A stretch of 64,000 nt of DNA from contig NZ_BMTN01000006.1 of assembly GCF_014649695.1 (NCBI RefSeq), positions 1-64,000 on the forward strand. Reading direction: 5' to 3'. Source of the DNA: Streptomyces kurssanovii. Its GTDB lineage: Bacteria > Actinomycetota > Actinomycetes > Streptomycetales > Streptomycetaceae. The position numbers and the translations under genes are program-made. Each line of letters opens with the position of its first letter. The first letter of the stretch is position 1. Below the pieces are notes generated by a model. That model worked only from the letters and a program-made list of their open reading frames with translations. It made no database searches and was not told where the DNA came from. Of the stretch, positions 17,800 through 25,514 are shown piece after piece.

Positions 17800-18645
17800 T
17801 CAGACCTTGTCGAGACGGAACGAGGCCGGCAGCACCGTCGCGCCCGGGAACGTCGCCTCCACCAGGTAGGTGCCCGGTCCTACGGCGCCCGCCGGCGGGG
17901 TCGCGCACTGCGGCGCGCTCCGCTTGCGGTCCCACTCCACGGTGTGCGTGATCGTGGAGTTCGCCGGGACCTGGAGCAGCCGGCTCCCGGCCGGGCTCGG
18001 GCAGTCCTGGGTCGACCACACGGACTCGTCCTCGGCGTCGGTCACGGTGAACACGGCCGCCTTCGGGCCGAAGTCGGCCTTGCACGTCGTCGCGGAGGAG
18101 TTGGAGACGACGAGCCGGAACGACGGGTTCTCACCGGGCTCGTAGGCGACCTTCGCGCTGCGCAGCGTCAACTTCAGTGCTCCCGGGGCGCAGTTGGGGA
18201 GCGTCGAGCCCGCCGGTACGGGGCGGCCGGCCGAGTCCCCGCCGGCCGTACCGGCGCCGCCGTCCGTGCCGCCGTCGGCCGAGCCGCCGGTCGTGCCGTT
18301 CGTCGCTCCGCCGGAAGCACCGCCCGAGGAGTCACCGGTGCCACTGGAGCCGCCCGAACCGCCGGAAGTGCTCCCGCCGTTGTCCGCGCCGGCGTCCGAC
18401 TCGTCACGCCCGCCAGGCTGTTCGCTGATCGCGGGACCCGACTGGCCGGGCCCAGGCGTGATCGAGGGAGCGGGAGACGTCCCCCCGGCGCCCTTGCCGT
18501 CGTCGCTGCCGCCGCCCTCTCCCGCGGAACCGACCGCCCAGACGATCAGTACGGCGATGAGCGCGACCAGCGACGCCGCGACTGCCCTCCGTCGCCAGTA
18601 GATGGAGGAGGGGAGCGGCCCGATCGGATTGCGCAGAGATCCCAC
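17800..18645 (-). CDS. membrane-anchored secreted protein with Gly/Ser-rich linker
   Basis: The 281-residue protein of unknown function has a short basic cytoplasmic N-terminus, one membrane helix at about 22-40 (AVAASLVALIAVLIVWAVG), a long Gly/Ser/Asp/Thr linker (about 45-145) and a compact external domain of about 135 residues with four Cys, probably two disulfides. The domain text (LRSAKVAYEPGENPSFRLVVSNSS, then VFTVTDAEDESVWS) reads like an immunoglobulin-like beta-sandwich. The GTG at 18645 is chosen because homologs begin (M)GSLRNPIGPLPSSIYW and a -10 (TAGAGT, minus strand of 18653-18658) lies 7 bases upstream, again leaderless. It converges on disA with 87 bp between. Confidence 0.8.
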   Translation of the reverse strand: MGSLRNPIGPLPSSIYWRRRAVAASLVALIAVLIVWAVGSAGEGGGSDDGKGAGGTSPAPSITPGPGQSGPAISEQPGGRDESDAGADNGGSTSGGSGGSSGTGDSSGGASGGATNGTTGGSADGGTDGGAGTAGGDSAGRPVPAGSTLPNCAPGALKLTLRSAKVAYEPGENPSFRLVVSNSSATTCKADFGPKAAVFTVTDAEDESVWSTQDCPSPAGSRLLQVPANSTITHTVEWDRKRSAPQCATPPAGAVGPGTYLVEATFPGATVLPASFRLDKV

Positions 18646-18652
18646 GGCCCAA

Positions 18653-18658
18653 ACTCTA
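18653..18658 (-). promoter_or_regulatory. -10 element of a leaderless promoter (18645 gene)
   Basis: On the minus strand TAGAGT is followed by 7 bases and then the GTG start. No Shine-Dalgarno is present. Confidence 0.45.
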
Positions 18659-18820
18659 CGAGAGATCCGGCCCGACTCCCGCCGTACCCGCCGCCATACT
18701 TCCGAACTCTGCCGATCATCATCACGGACCCTGCCCCGCAAGGTCGTTACTTTCGTCGGGGGTGGCCCTGACCGATGGCCCCGGGTGACCGTCGCCGCCG
18801 GGAAGGTACGGTCCCTGACC

Positions 18821-19474
18821 ATGGACAGCAGCATCACCCGCGATCTCTACCGGGACATCATCGACTTCGCCCACACGACTCCTTCCTGGGTGCAGCACGT
18901 CGCCGAACTCTGGACGGAGGCGGGGCTGTTGCTCTTCGGGGTGCTGTTCGTCGTGGCCTGGTGGCGGTCACGGACCGGCGACGACCGGGCCGTCGCCCTC
19001 GCGGTGCTCGCACCGCTCGCGACGGCCGCCGGCTACGTCGTCAGCGAGTCCCTGAAGTCGGTCGTGGACGAGGAGCGTCCGTGCCGCACGGTCGCGGACG
19101 CGGCGGCGGCACTGGTGCCCTGCCCGCCGACCGGCGACTGGTCGTTCCCCAGCAACCACGCGGCGATCGCGGGCGCGGCGGCCGTCGCCCTGGCCCTCGC
19201 GTGGCCGCGGATCGCGCTGCTCACGGTGCCGATGGCCCTGCTGATGGCGTTCTCCCGGGTCTTCGTGGGCGTGCACTACCCGCACGACGTGCTGGTGGGG
19301 CTCGTGGCCGGCGCGCTCGTCGCGACGGTGTTCACGCTGGTGCTTGCCCGTGCGGCGGCGGCGCTGCTGGGCACCATGCGGATGAGCCGTACACCGCTGG
19401 CGGTCTGGTTCACCGGCCCCGGCCAGGCACCGGCGCCGGCGCCCGCGCCGCAGGCGTACGAGCCCCGCGCCTGA
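18821..19474 (+). CDS. PAP2-family membrane phosphatase
   Basis: The 217-residue integral membrane protein has the three phosphatidic-acid-phosphatase motifs: KSVVDEERPC, PSNHAA and SRVFVGVHYPHDV, which carry the catalytic Lys, Arg and His residues. About five membrane segments surround them. It probably dephosphorylates a lipid or undecaprenyl pyrophosphate at the outer face; the exact substrate is not visible. The ATG at 18821 has no ribosome binding site; TACGGT at 18807-18812 is a plausible -10, with the start 8 bases later. It is divergent from the 18645 gene and is followed by two strong hairpins. Confidence 0.9.
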   Translation: MDSSITRDLYRDIIDFAHTTPSWVQHVAELWTEAGLLLFGVLFVVAWWRSRTGDDRAVALAVLAPLATAAGYVVSESLKSVVDEERPCRTVADAAAALVPCPPTGDWSFPSNHAAIAGAAAVALALAWPRIALLTVPMALLMAFSRVFVGVHYPHDVLVGLVAGALVATVFTLVLARAAAALLGTMRMSRTPLAVWFTGPGQAPAPAPAPQAYEPRA

Positions 19475-19502
19475 CACTTCCGGGGACTCCCTGCCTGCGG
19501 GG

Positions 19503-19530
19503 AGGGTCCTCCCCCGGAGGGGAGGACCCT
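19503..19530 (+). terminator. terminator hairpin after the PAP2 gene
   Basis: Perfect 12-bp arms AGGGTCCTCCCC and GGGGAGGACCCT with loop CGGA, 29 bp after the PAP2 stop. Confidence 0.8.
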
Positions 19531-19531
19531 G

Positions 19532-19559
19532 GCCGCGTGGCGTCCGGGCGCCACGCGGC
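19532..19559 (+). terminator. second, adjacent terminator hairpin
   Basis: Perfect 11-bp arms GCCGCGTGGCG (19532-19542) and CGCCACGCGGC (19549-19559) with a 6-base loop begin 2 bp after the first hairpin, giving a tandem terminator that insulates mutY. Confidence 0.7.
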
Positions 19560-19677
19560 GGCACACCCGGACCACCGGCCCCCCATCCTCGCGACCTCCG
19601 GCGGACACGCCCCGTGGGCTTGCCGGAGCCCGTGTATGCGGCGTGCACACCGGCGGACGTGCCAGGATCGGTGTGCC

Positions 19678-20592
19678 ATGACTGTCACTCACGAAACCCA
19701 GACGCCCGAAGCCGTCGACCCCGCCTCGCTCCACACCCCCGTCATCGCCTGGTTCGACCAGCACGCCCGTGACCTGCCCTGGCGTCGCCCCGAGGCAGGC
19801 GCCTGGGGCGTGATGGTGAGCGAGTTCATGCTGCAGCAGACCCCGGTGAACCGGGTCCTGCCCGTGTACGAGCAGTGGCTGGCCCGCTGGCCGCGCCCCG
19901 CCGATCTGGCCAAGGAGGCCCCCGGTGAAGCCGTCCGTGCCTGGGGCCGGCTCGGCTACCCCAGGCGGGCCCTGCGCCTGCACGGTGCGGCGCAGGCGAT
20001 AACGGAGCGGCACGGCGGCGAGGTCCCGACCGAGCACGCGCAGCTGCTCGCGCTGCCGGGGATCGGAGAGTACACGGCGGCGGCCGTGGCCTCCTTCGCG
20101 TACGGGCAGCGGCACGCCGTCCTGGACACCAACGTCCGGCGGGTGTTCGCGCGCGCCGCGACCGGCATCCAGTACCCGCCGAACGCGACGACGGCGGCCG
20201 AGCGCAAGCTGGCCCGCACGCTCCTCCCGGAGGAGGAGCGGACCGCGGCCCGCTGGGCGGCGGCCTCGATGGAGCTGGGCGCGCTGGTGTGCACCGCCAA
20301 GAACGAGGACTGCTCGCGCTGCCCGATCGCGGAGCAGTGTGCCTGGCGGCTGGCCGGCAAGCCGGCGCACGTGGGGCCCGCGCGACGCGGCCAGACGTAC
20401 GCCGGCACGGACCGGCAGGTCCGCGGCAAGCTGCTCGCGGTGCTGCGCGAGGCCGTGACGCCGGTGCCTCAGTCGGCGCTGGACGCGGTCTGGCACGAGC
20501 CGATGCAGCGGGGCCGTGCCCTGGACGGGCTGGTCGCCGACGGGCTGGTCGAGCCGCTGGAGAACGGTCATTACCGCCTCCCGCTGACCTGA
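19678..20592 (+). CDS. mutY: A/G-specific adenine DNA glycosylase
   Basis: The 304-residue protein removes adenine mispaired with 8-oxoguanine or guanine. It has FMLQQTPVNRVLPVYEQWL, the helix-hairpin-helix LPGIGEYTAAAVASFAYG with the catalytic Asp in AVLDTNVRRV, and the [4Fe-4S] ligands in CTAKNEDCSRCPIAEQC. It is shorter than E. coli MutY because the C-terminal MutT-like 8-oxoG recognition domain is reduced, as is usual in actinomycetes. The ATG at 19678 is the first good start. It stands alone between the tandem hairpins and sigE. Confidence 0.94.
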   Translation: MTVTHETQTPEAVDPASLHTPVIAWFDQHARDLPWRRPEAGAWGVMVSEFMLQQTPVNRVLPVYEQWLARWPRPADLAKEAPGEAVRAWGRLGYPRRALRLHGAAQAITERHGGEVPTEHAQLLALPGIGEYTAAAVASFAYGQRHAVLDTNVRRVFARAATGIQYPPNATTAAERKLARTLLPEEERTAARWAAASMELGALVCTAKNEDCSRCPIAEQCAWRLAGKPAHVGPARRGQTYAGTDRQVRGKLLAVLREAVTPVPQSALDAVWHEPMQRGRALDGLVADGLVEPLENGHYRLPLT

Positions 20593-20793
20593 TCGGGCAC
20601 AGAGCCCAGCCTCTTACCCCACCCACCCCACACCTGAAACATCCGCTGTTACACAACCGATGGATGGCCGTGCGCCCTCCGACGGCTGCTCCGCACAGTG
20701 CCGTGACAACGCCTCCGTAGCTTCTTGTGACGCAGGAGAAACACAAGAACGGCAAGCACGCAGAGCTTGGTCACGGGGACGGAGGCGGTTGGA
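20593..20793 (+). promoter_or_regulatory. sigE upstream region
   Basis: This 201-bp gap should hold the CseB-controlled sigE promoter known from S. coelicolor. I see AAC-containing words (CACAACCG near 20655, GACAACGCC near 20705) and TAGCTT at about 20718, but no arrangement I can defend as the promoter or the CseB site. A Shine-Dalgarno (GGAGG, 20780-20784) precedes the ATG. Confidence 0.4.
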
Positions 20794-21366
20794 ATGGCGC
20801 ACGGCGAGGTGCTCGAATTCGAGGAGTACGTACGCACCAGGCAGGAGGCGCTGCTGCGCAGCGCCCGCCGCCTCGTCCCCGACCCGGTCGACGCACAGGA
20901 CCTCCTCCAGACCGCGCTCGTGCGCACCTACGGCCGGTGGGACGGAATCGCGGACAAGTCGCTCGCCGACGCGTACCTTCGCCGCGTGATGATCAATACG
21001 CGCACCGAGTGGTGGCGGGCCCGCAAGCTCGAGGAGGTCCCCACCGAGCAGCTGCCCGACGCCAGCGTCGAGGACGGCAGCGAGCAGCGCGCGGACCGCG
21101 CCCTGCTGATGGACGTGCTCAAGGTGCTGGCGCCCAAGCAGCGCAGCGTCGTGGTGCTGCGGCACTGGGAGCAGATGAGCACCGAGGAGACCGCCGCCGC
21201 GCTCGGAATGTCGGCCGGTACGGTGAAGAGCACGCTGCACCGGGCGCTCGCCCGGCTGCGCCAGGAGCTCGAGGCACGGGAGCTTGACGCCCGCACCCTG
21301 GAGCGGTACGAGGCGCGGCGTGCCGATCGGCGTGACGGACGGGAGCGGGAGCGGTGCGCGGCCTGA
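20794..21366 (+). CDS. sigE: ECF sigma factor SigE (cell-envelope stress)
   Basis: The 190-residue ECF sigma factor has region 2 (EEYVRTRQEALLRSARRLV, then DAQDLLQTALVRTYGRW) and region 4 (RSVVVLRHWEQMSTEETAAALG and SAGTVKSTLHRALARLR). The text closely follows S. coelicolor SigE, which directs cell-wall and envelope genes and is controlled by the CseB/CseC two-component system instead of an anti-sigma factor. The ATG at 20794 lies 9 bases after GGAGG. cseA starts inside the last codons (13-bp overlap), so the operon order sigE-cseA-cseB-cseC is intact. Nearby M23 peptidase, carboxypeptidase and MprF-like genes fit an envelope theme. Confidence 0.95.
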   Translation: MAHGEVLEFEEYVRTRQEALLRSARRLVPDPVDAQDLLQTALVRTYGRWDGIADKSLADAYLRRVMINTRTEWWRARKLEEVPTEQLPDASVEDGSEQRADRALLMDVLKVLAPKQRSVVVLRHWEQMSTEETAAALGMSAGTVKSTLHRALARLRQELEARELDARTLERYEARRADRRDGRERERCAA

Positions 21367-22019
21367 GAGACAAAGGCAGCAGCAGGGCCCTGGCGGCGAG
21401 CGGTACGGCGACGGCCGGGCTCGTCGCCGCGGCGCTGTTCGCGGCCGGCTGTTCCACCGGGGGCACGGGTGTGGAGGACGAGGGCGCGGCGCCCTCGGAG
21501 GCCGCGAGCAGGGCCGCCCCGGTGCCGTCCGCCGGTGACGCGGGCCATTTCACGGAGTCGGTGGACGCGGTCAAGCTGCTGATGGCGGACCCGAAGGTGA
21601 GTCCCCGGGTCAAGGCGGATCTGCGGCCGTGCGCGAAGGACTCGTACCCCGTCGACACCTCGTACGCGGTACTCACCGGAAATGACACGCCCGACGTCAT
21701 CGTCAACGTGCTGACCTGCGGTGACGCGGTCGGCATGGGCACCTATGTGTACCGGGAGACCGGAAAGACCTACGAGAACGTGTTCTCCCTCGAGGAACCC
21801 GCGGTCTACGCGGCGGTCGACCGGGGTGATCTCGTGGTGACGAAGCAGGTGTACGCCAAGGACGACCCGGTGGCGGAGCCGTCCGGCGAGGAAGTGAGCA
21901 CCTACCGCTGGTCGGCGGGCAAGTTCACCCGGGAGTTCTGGGTGCGCAACGAATTCAGCAGGGCGGTCGGCGAGGGCGAGGTGGTCGCCTCCGAGGCACC
22001 CGCGCCGAGCGGCAACTGA
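21354..22019 (+). CDS. cseA: CseA lipoprotein, modulator of the sigE pathway
   Basis: The 221-residue lipoprotein has a signal sequence ending in the lipobox FAAGC (Cys about residue 33). In S. coelicolor CseA sits on the outer face of the membrane and dampens sigE expression, probably by acting on CseC. The GTG at 21354 overlaps the sigE 3' end by 13 bp, indicating translational coupling; no separate ribosome binding site is obvious, although GGAGCGG occurs just upstream. The mature part has no known enzymatic motif. cseB follows after 20 bp. Confidence 0.92.
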   Translation: MRGLRDKGSSRALAASGTATAGLVAAALFAAGCSTGGTGVEDEGAAPSEAASRAAPVPSAGDAGHFTESVDAVKLLMADPKVSPRVKADLRPCAKDSYPVDTSYAVLTGNDTPDVIVNVLTCGDAVGMGTYVYRETGKTYENVFSLEEPAVYAAVDRGDLVVTKQVYAKDDPVAEPSGEEVSTYRWSAGKFTREFWVRNEFSRAVGEGEVVASEAPAPSGN

Positions 22020-22039
22020 GAGAACTGAGAGAGCGCCGG

Positions 22040-22744
22040 ATGGCCGAGACCCATGTCCTGTTCGTCGAGGACGACGATGTCATCCGCGAGGCCACGCAGC
22101 TCGCCCTGGAGCGCGACGGCTTCGCGGTCACCGCTGTGCCCGACGGGCTGCTCGGCCTCGAGGCGTTCCGGGCGGACCGGCCCGACATCGCGCTGCTGGA
22201 CGTGATGGTGCCCGGGCTCGACGGGGTGAGCCTGTGCCGGCGCATCCGCGACGAGTCGACGGTCCCCGTGATCATGCTTTCGGCCCGTGCCGATTCGATC
22301 GACGTGGTGCTCGGCCTGGAGGCCGGTGCGGACGACTACGTCACCAAGCCCTTCGACGGCGCGGTGCTCGTCGCCCGCATCCGTGCCGTGCTGCGGCGCT
22401 TCGGGCATGCGAGCGGCCCGGCCGGCGACGGCGGCCCCGCGGGACGGCAGGAGCAGGGCGGCGCGCTGACCTTCGGCGACCTCGAGGTCGATACCGACGG
22501 CATGGAGGTGCGCAGGGCCGGCAAGCCGGTGTCACTGACGCCGACCGAGATGCGGCTGCTGCTGGAGTTCTCGTCCGCCCCGGGCACCGTGCTCTCGCGC
22601 GACAAGCTGCTGGACCGGGTCTGGGACTACGGCTGGGGCGGCGACACCCGGGTCGTGGACGTCCATGTCCAGCGGCTGCGCACCAAGATCGGCCAGGACC
22701 GGATCGAGACGGTCCGCGGCTTCGGCTACAAGCTCAAGGCATGA
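22040..22744 (+). CDS. cseB: response regulator CseB
   Basis: The 234-residue OmpR/PhoB-type regulator has an N-terminal receiver with acidic pocket EDDD (10-13), phospho-acceptor Asp54 (ALLDVMVPG) and YVTKPF, then a Gly/Ala linker and a winged helix ending in VVDVHVQRLRTKIG and RGFGYKLKA. In S. coelicolor CseB, phosphorylated by CseC, activates the sigE promoter. The gene follows cseA in the same operon and is 51 bp before cseC. Confidence 0.95.
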   Translation: MAETHVLFVEDDDVIREATQLALERDGFAVTAVPDGLLGLEAFRADRPDIALLDVMVPGLDGVSLCRRIRDESTVPVIMLSARADSIDVVLGLEAGADDYVTKPFDGAVLVARIRAVLRRFGHASGPAGDGGPAGRQEQGGALTFGDLEVDTDGMEVRRAGKPVSLTPTEMRLLLEFSSAPGTVLSRDKLLDRVWDYGWGGDTRVVDVHVQRLRTKIGQDRIETVRGFGYKLKA

Positions 22745-22795
22745 GGCTCGCCGTATGAGGGCCGAAGCACCTTTCGCCGAGGAGAGTCCCACCGC

Positions 22796-24172
22796 ATGAG
22801 GCGTCTCGTCCTGCGCACCGGCGTCCGCTGGAAGATCAGCATCGCGATCGCGGCGGTCGGCGCGCTGATCGCCATGGCGCTCAGCCTGGTCGTGCACAAC
22901 GCCGCCCGGGTCTCCATGCTCGACAACGCCCGCGACGTCCAGATGGACCGGGTCCTGCTGGCGCAGCGCTGGTACGAGACGTCCAAGAACAAGGACCCGC
23001 GTTTCAACAGCAAGATCAACGACCCGGCGCTGCCGGACGCGCTCCAGCGACTGATGCGGGAGAAGCGGCGCGGCTCGTACATCGACGAGGGCCACGACGG
23101 GACGCCGGAGATCTGGGCCGCCGTGCCCTTGGCGGGCGGTGACGTGCTCTCCCTGCGCACCGAGTTCGCCGGGCGCAGCGCCGAGATCATGCAGGACCTG
23201 GACCGGGCACTGATCATCGGTTCCGTCTCGGTCGTCCTGGGCGGTTCCGCGCTGGGCGTCCTGATCGGCGGGCAGCTCTCACGCCGGCTGCGCAAGGCCG
23301 CCGCGGCGGCCGGCCATGTCGCCCAGGGCAACCACGAGGTCCGGGTACGGGACGCGATCAGCGGCGTCGTGCGCGACGAGACCGACGATCTGGCGCGGGC
23401 CGTCGACGCGCTCACCGACGCCCTCAACGAGCGGATCGAGGCGGAGCGCCGGGTCACCGCGGACATCGCACACGAGCTGCGCACACCGGTCACGGGGCTG
23501 CTCACGGCGGCCGAGCTGCTGCCGCCCGGGCGCCCGACCGAGCTGGTACGGGACCGGGCGCAGGCCATGCGGACGCTGGTGGAGGACGTGCTGGAAGTGG
23601 CCAGGCTCGACAGCGCCTCCGAGCGGGCCGAGCTCCAGGAGATCCAGCTCGGCGAGTTCGTCGGGCGCAGGGTCGCCGTGTTCCATCCCGAGGCGGAGGT
23701 CCGGGTGGTGCACAACTCCTGGGTGAGCACCGACCCCCGGCGCCTCGAGCGCATTCTGGGCAATCTGCTCACCAACGCGGCCAAGTACGGCAAGGGCCCG
23801 ATCGAGGTCACCGTCGAGGGCCGGGTGGTGCGGGTACGGGACCACGGACCCGGATTCCCGGAGTCGGTGCTTCGGGAGGGACCGAGCCGGTTCCGTACGG
23901 GTGCCAGCGACCGTGCCGGTACGGGGCACGGCCTGGGCCTCACGATCGCGGCCGGTCAGGCCCGGGTGCTCGGGGCGAGGCTGACGTTCCGCAACGCCGC
24001 GCCGGAGGGCGCCACGCCGCTGGGGGCCTCCGGCGGGGCGATCGCCGTGCTCTGGCTGCCCGAGCACGCGCCGACGAACACCGGGAGCTTCCCGGTGCTG
24101 ACACCGGCGGAGGACCGTGAGCCGGAGCGGCCGAAGGGGCTGAGGCGGCCCCGGCTGAAGCGCCGCGGCTGA
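22796..24172 (+). CDS. cseC: sensor histidine kinase CseC
   Basis: The 458-residue membrane kinase has a first membrane helix at about 13-35 (ISIAIAAVGALIAMALSLVV), an external domain of about 95 residues, a second helix near 140-160 and a HAMP linker. The H-box is HELRTPVTG with His226. The ATPase domain has NLLTNAAKYG (N box), DHGPGFP (G1) and GTGHGLGLTIA (G2). In S. coelicolor it responds to cell-wall damage, including vancomycin and lysozyme, by phosphorylating CseB. GAGGAG (22779-22784) precedes the ATG. A strong hairpin follows the operon. Confidence 0.95.
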   Translation: MRRLVLRTGVRWKISIAIAAVGALIAMALSLVVHNAARVSMLDNARDVQMDRVLLAQRWYETSKNKDPRFNSKINDPALPDALQRLMREKRRGSYIDEGHDGTPEIWAAVPLAGGDVLSLRTEFAGRSAEIMQDLDRALIIGSVSVVLGGSALGVLIGGQLSRRLRKAAAAAGHVAQGNHEVRVRDAISGVVRDETDDLARAVDALTDALNERIEAERRVTADIAHELRTPVTGLLTAAELLPPGRPTELVRDRAQAMRTLVEDVLEVARLDSASERAELQEIQLGEFVGRRVAVFHPEAEVRVVHNSWVSTDPRRLERILGNLLTNAAKYGKGPIEVTVEGRVVRVRDHGPGFPESVLREGPSRFRTGASDRAGTGHGLGLTIAAGQARVLGARLTFRNAAPEGATPLGASGGAIAVLWLPEHAPTNTGSFPVLTPAEDREPERPKGLRRPRLKRRG

Positions 24173-24197
24173 GCCCCTGCCGGGCGCGGGGCGCACG

Positions 24198-24227
24198 AAG
24201 GCCCCGCCCGGATACGGGCGGGGCCTT
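24198..24227. terminator. bidirectional terminator between cseC and the M23 peptidase
   Basis: Perfect 13-bp arms AAGGCCCCGCCCG and CGGGCGGGGCCTT with loop GATA lie between two convergent genes. On both strands the stem ends in a short A/T run (AA/TT). Confidence 0.85.
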
Positions 24228-24270
24228 CCGATCACCCGGCGCTGCGCGACGGGTCAGGCTCAGGCGTGCG

Positions 24271-24948
24271 TCACAGGTTGACGCCGGCGGAGCGCAGGAA
24301 CGACATCGGGTTGAGCGCCGAGCCGTAGTTCGGCGTCGTGCGGATCTCGAAGTGCAGGTGCGGGCCGGACGAGTTACCGGTGTTGCCGGACTTGGCTATG
24401 TTCTGGCCGGTCTTCACCTTCGCGCCCACGTTCACGTTGATCTTCGACAGGTGGGCGTACTGCGAGTACTTGCCGTTGTTGTGCTTGATCACGATGGCGT
24501 TGCCGTAGGCGGGGCCGTCGCCGCCGCCGTTCGGGCCCGCCTTGACGACGGTACCGGCGCCGGCCGCCTTGACCTGCGTGCCGATCGGCACGGCGAAGTC
24601 CTGGCCGGAGTGCTTGGCGGACCACATGGCACCACCCTGCGCGAAGCTCGCGGTCAGCGTGTACTTGCTGACCGGCTTGACCCACGCGGGGGCCTTCTTG
24701 GCGGGCTTCTTCTTGGCGGTCTTCTTGGCGGCCTTCGCCTTCGCGGCGTTCGCCTGGGCGTCGGCCTGGGCGGCGACGGCAGAGGCGGCGTCCACGACGG
24801 CCGGCTTGGCCGCCTTGCCCGCGTCGGCGGAGGCGACACCCGCACCGGCTCCGACGACCATCACGGCACCCATTCCGGCGGCCACGACAGCACCACGGGT
24901 ACGGAGCACGGACGGGCGGAGCTGGTGGATCATGGTGCGCTTCGACAT
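24271..24948 (-). CDS. secreted M23 (LytM-type) peptidase
   Basis: The 225-residue protein has a signal peptide (AAGMGAVMVVGAGAGVASADA, cleavage after ASA near residue 42), an Ala/Lys-rich linker (KAKAAKKTAKKKPAKKAP, about 70-92) suited to wall teichoic acids or peptidoglycan, and a zinc-peptidase domain with HSGQDFAVP and the HLHFE motif. It should cleave peptidoglycan peptides outside the membrane; the catalytic set (HxxxD and HxH) is complete. The ATG at 24948 follows GGAGG. The gene lies end-to-end with cseC and is divergent from the carboxypeptidase gene over a long spacer. Confidence 0.92.
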   Translation of the reverse strand: MSKRTMIHQLRPSVLRTRGAVVAAGMGAVMVVGAGAGVASADAGKAAKPAVVDAASAVAAQADAQANAAKAKAAKKTAKKKPAKKAPAWVKPVSKYTLTASFAQGGAMWSAKHSGQDFAVPIGTQVKAAGAGTVVKAGPNGGGDGPAYGNAIVIKHNNGKYSQYAHLSKINVNVGAKVKTGQNIAKSGNTGNSSGPHLHFEIRTTPNYGSALNPMSFLRSAGVNL

Positions 24949-25044
24949 ACGGGAGAACCTCCGGGCATGAATGGACCCGACGCGTTCGCACCGGGCTGGC
25001 TCCACATTGGTAACCCGGGCTCCCAAGTCACCTCAAACCCCCCA

Positions 25045-25065
25045 ACTACGACATCGCGTCGTAGT
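25045..25065. promoter_or_regulatory. 21-bp palindrome, candidate operator
   Basis: ACTACGAC-ATCGC-GTCGTAGT is a perfect 8-5-8 inverted repeat, about 97 bp upstream of the M23 peptidase start. The rest of the 566-bp spacer (24949-25514) holds a possible M23 promoter (TTGAGG-N17-TTACCA on the minus strand near 25008-25036), an AT-rich patch at 25261-25305, and a 10-bp direct repeat GCTTCCGGGA (25476 and 25493) just before the carboxypeptidase gene. I see no gene in it. Confidence 0.5.
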
Positions 25066-25514
25066 GGCATCCACGGAAATACGACTCTTGACGCCCGCCC
25101 GAGCCGCTCCGCACTGCCCGAAAGCGGGCCCTCTTATGCCCGGGACCGACCGGTTTAACCGCACGTCCTGGCCACGGAGCCGCGGGACGGGGCCCCTCCG
25201 GCCCGGCCCGCGGACCAGGGGGCCGGAGGCCCCGGACGGGCCGGACCCCCCATGAGGGGCAAAACGGATATTCCGATCACTAATCCACCTAGTAGTACCC
25301 AAAACGCCTGTGCGCCTTGTCACGGAGGGGCCCCTTCGTGGGATCCGGAATCGTGAGCCAGGCCACGCACGGCAGCCGCCGGAAAGTGCTCCGGACCACA
25401 CCGGAAAAGGGACCGGTCGGTGACCGGGGCCACAGAATTCGGCCCTTTTCACCGCCCGGAAGGCCCGCCGCGCGTGCTTCCGGGAACGATCCGCTTCCGG
25501 GATCCTCCTGTGCC

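Noticed and set aside
22741-22758. A five-codon frame (ATG...TGA) overlapping the cseB stop
   Set aside because: Too short to support as a gene. It may only help re-initiation toward cseC.
24949-25200. Possible ydaO-type c-di-AMP riboswitch upstream of the M23 peptidase
   Set aside because: Tempting because disA is nearby and such peptidases are known targets, but the conserved ydaO words (for example the CCGAACCCG..AGCTAACC end) are not present.
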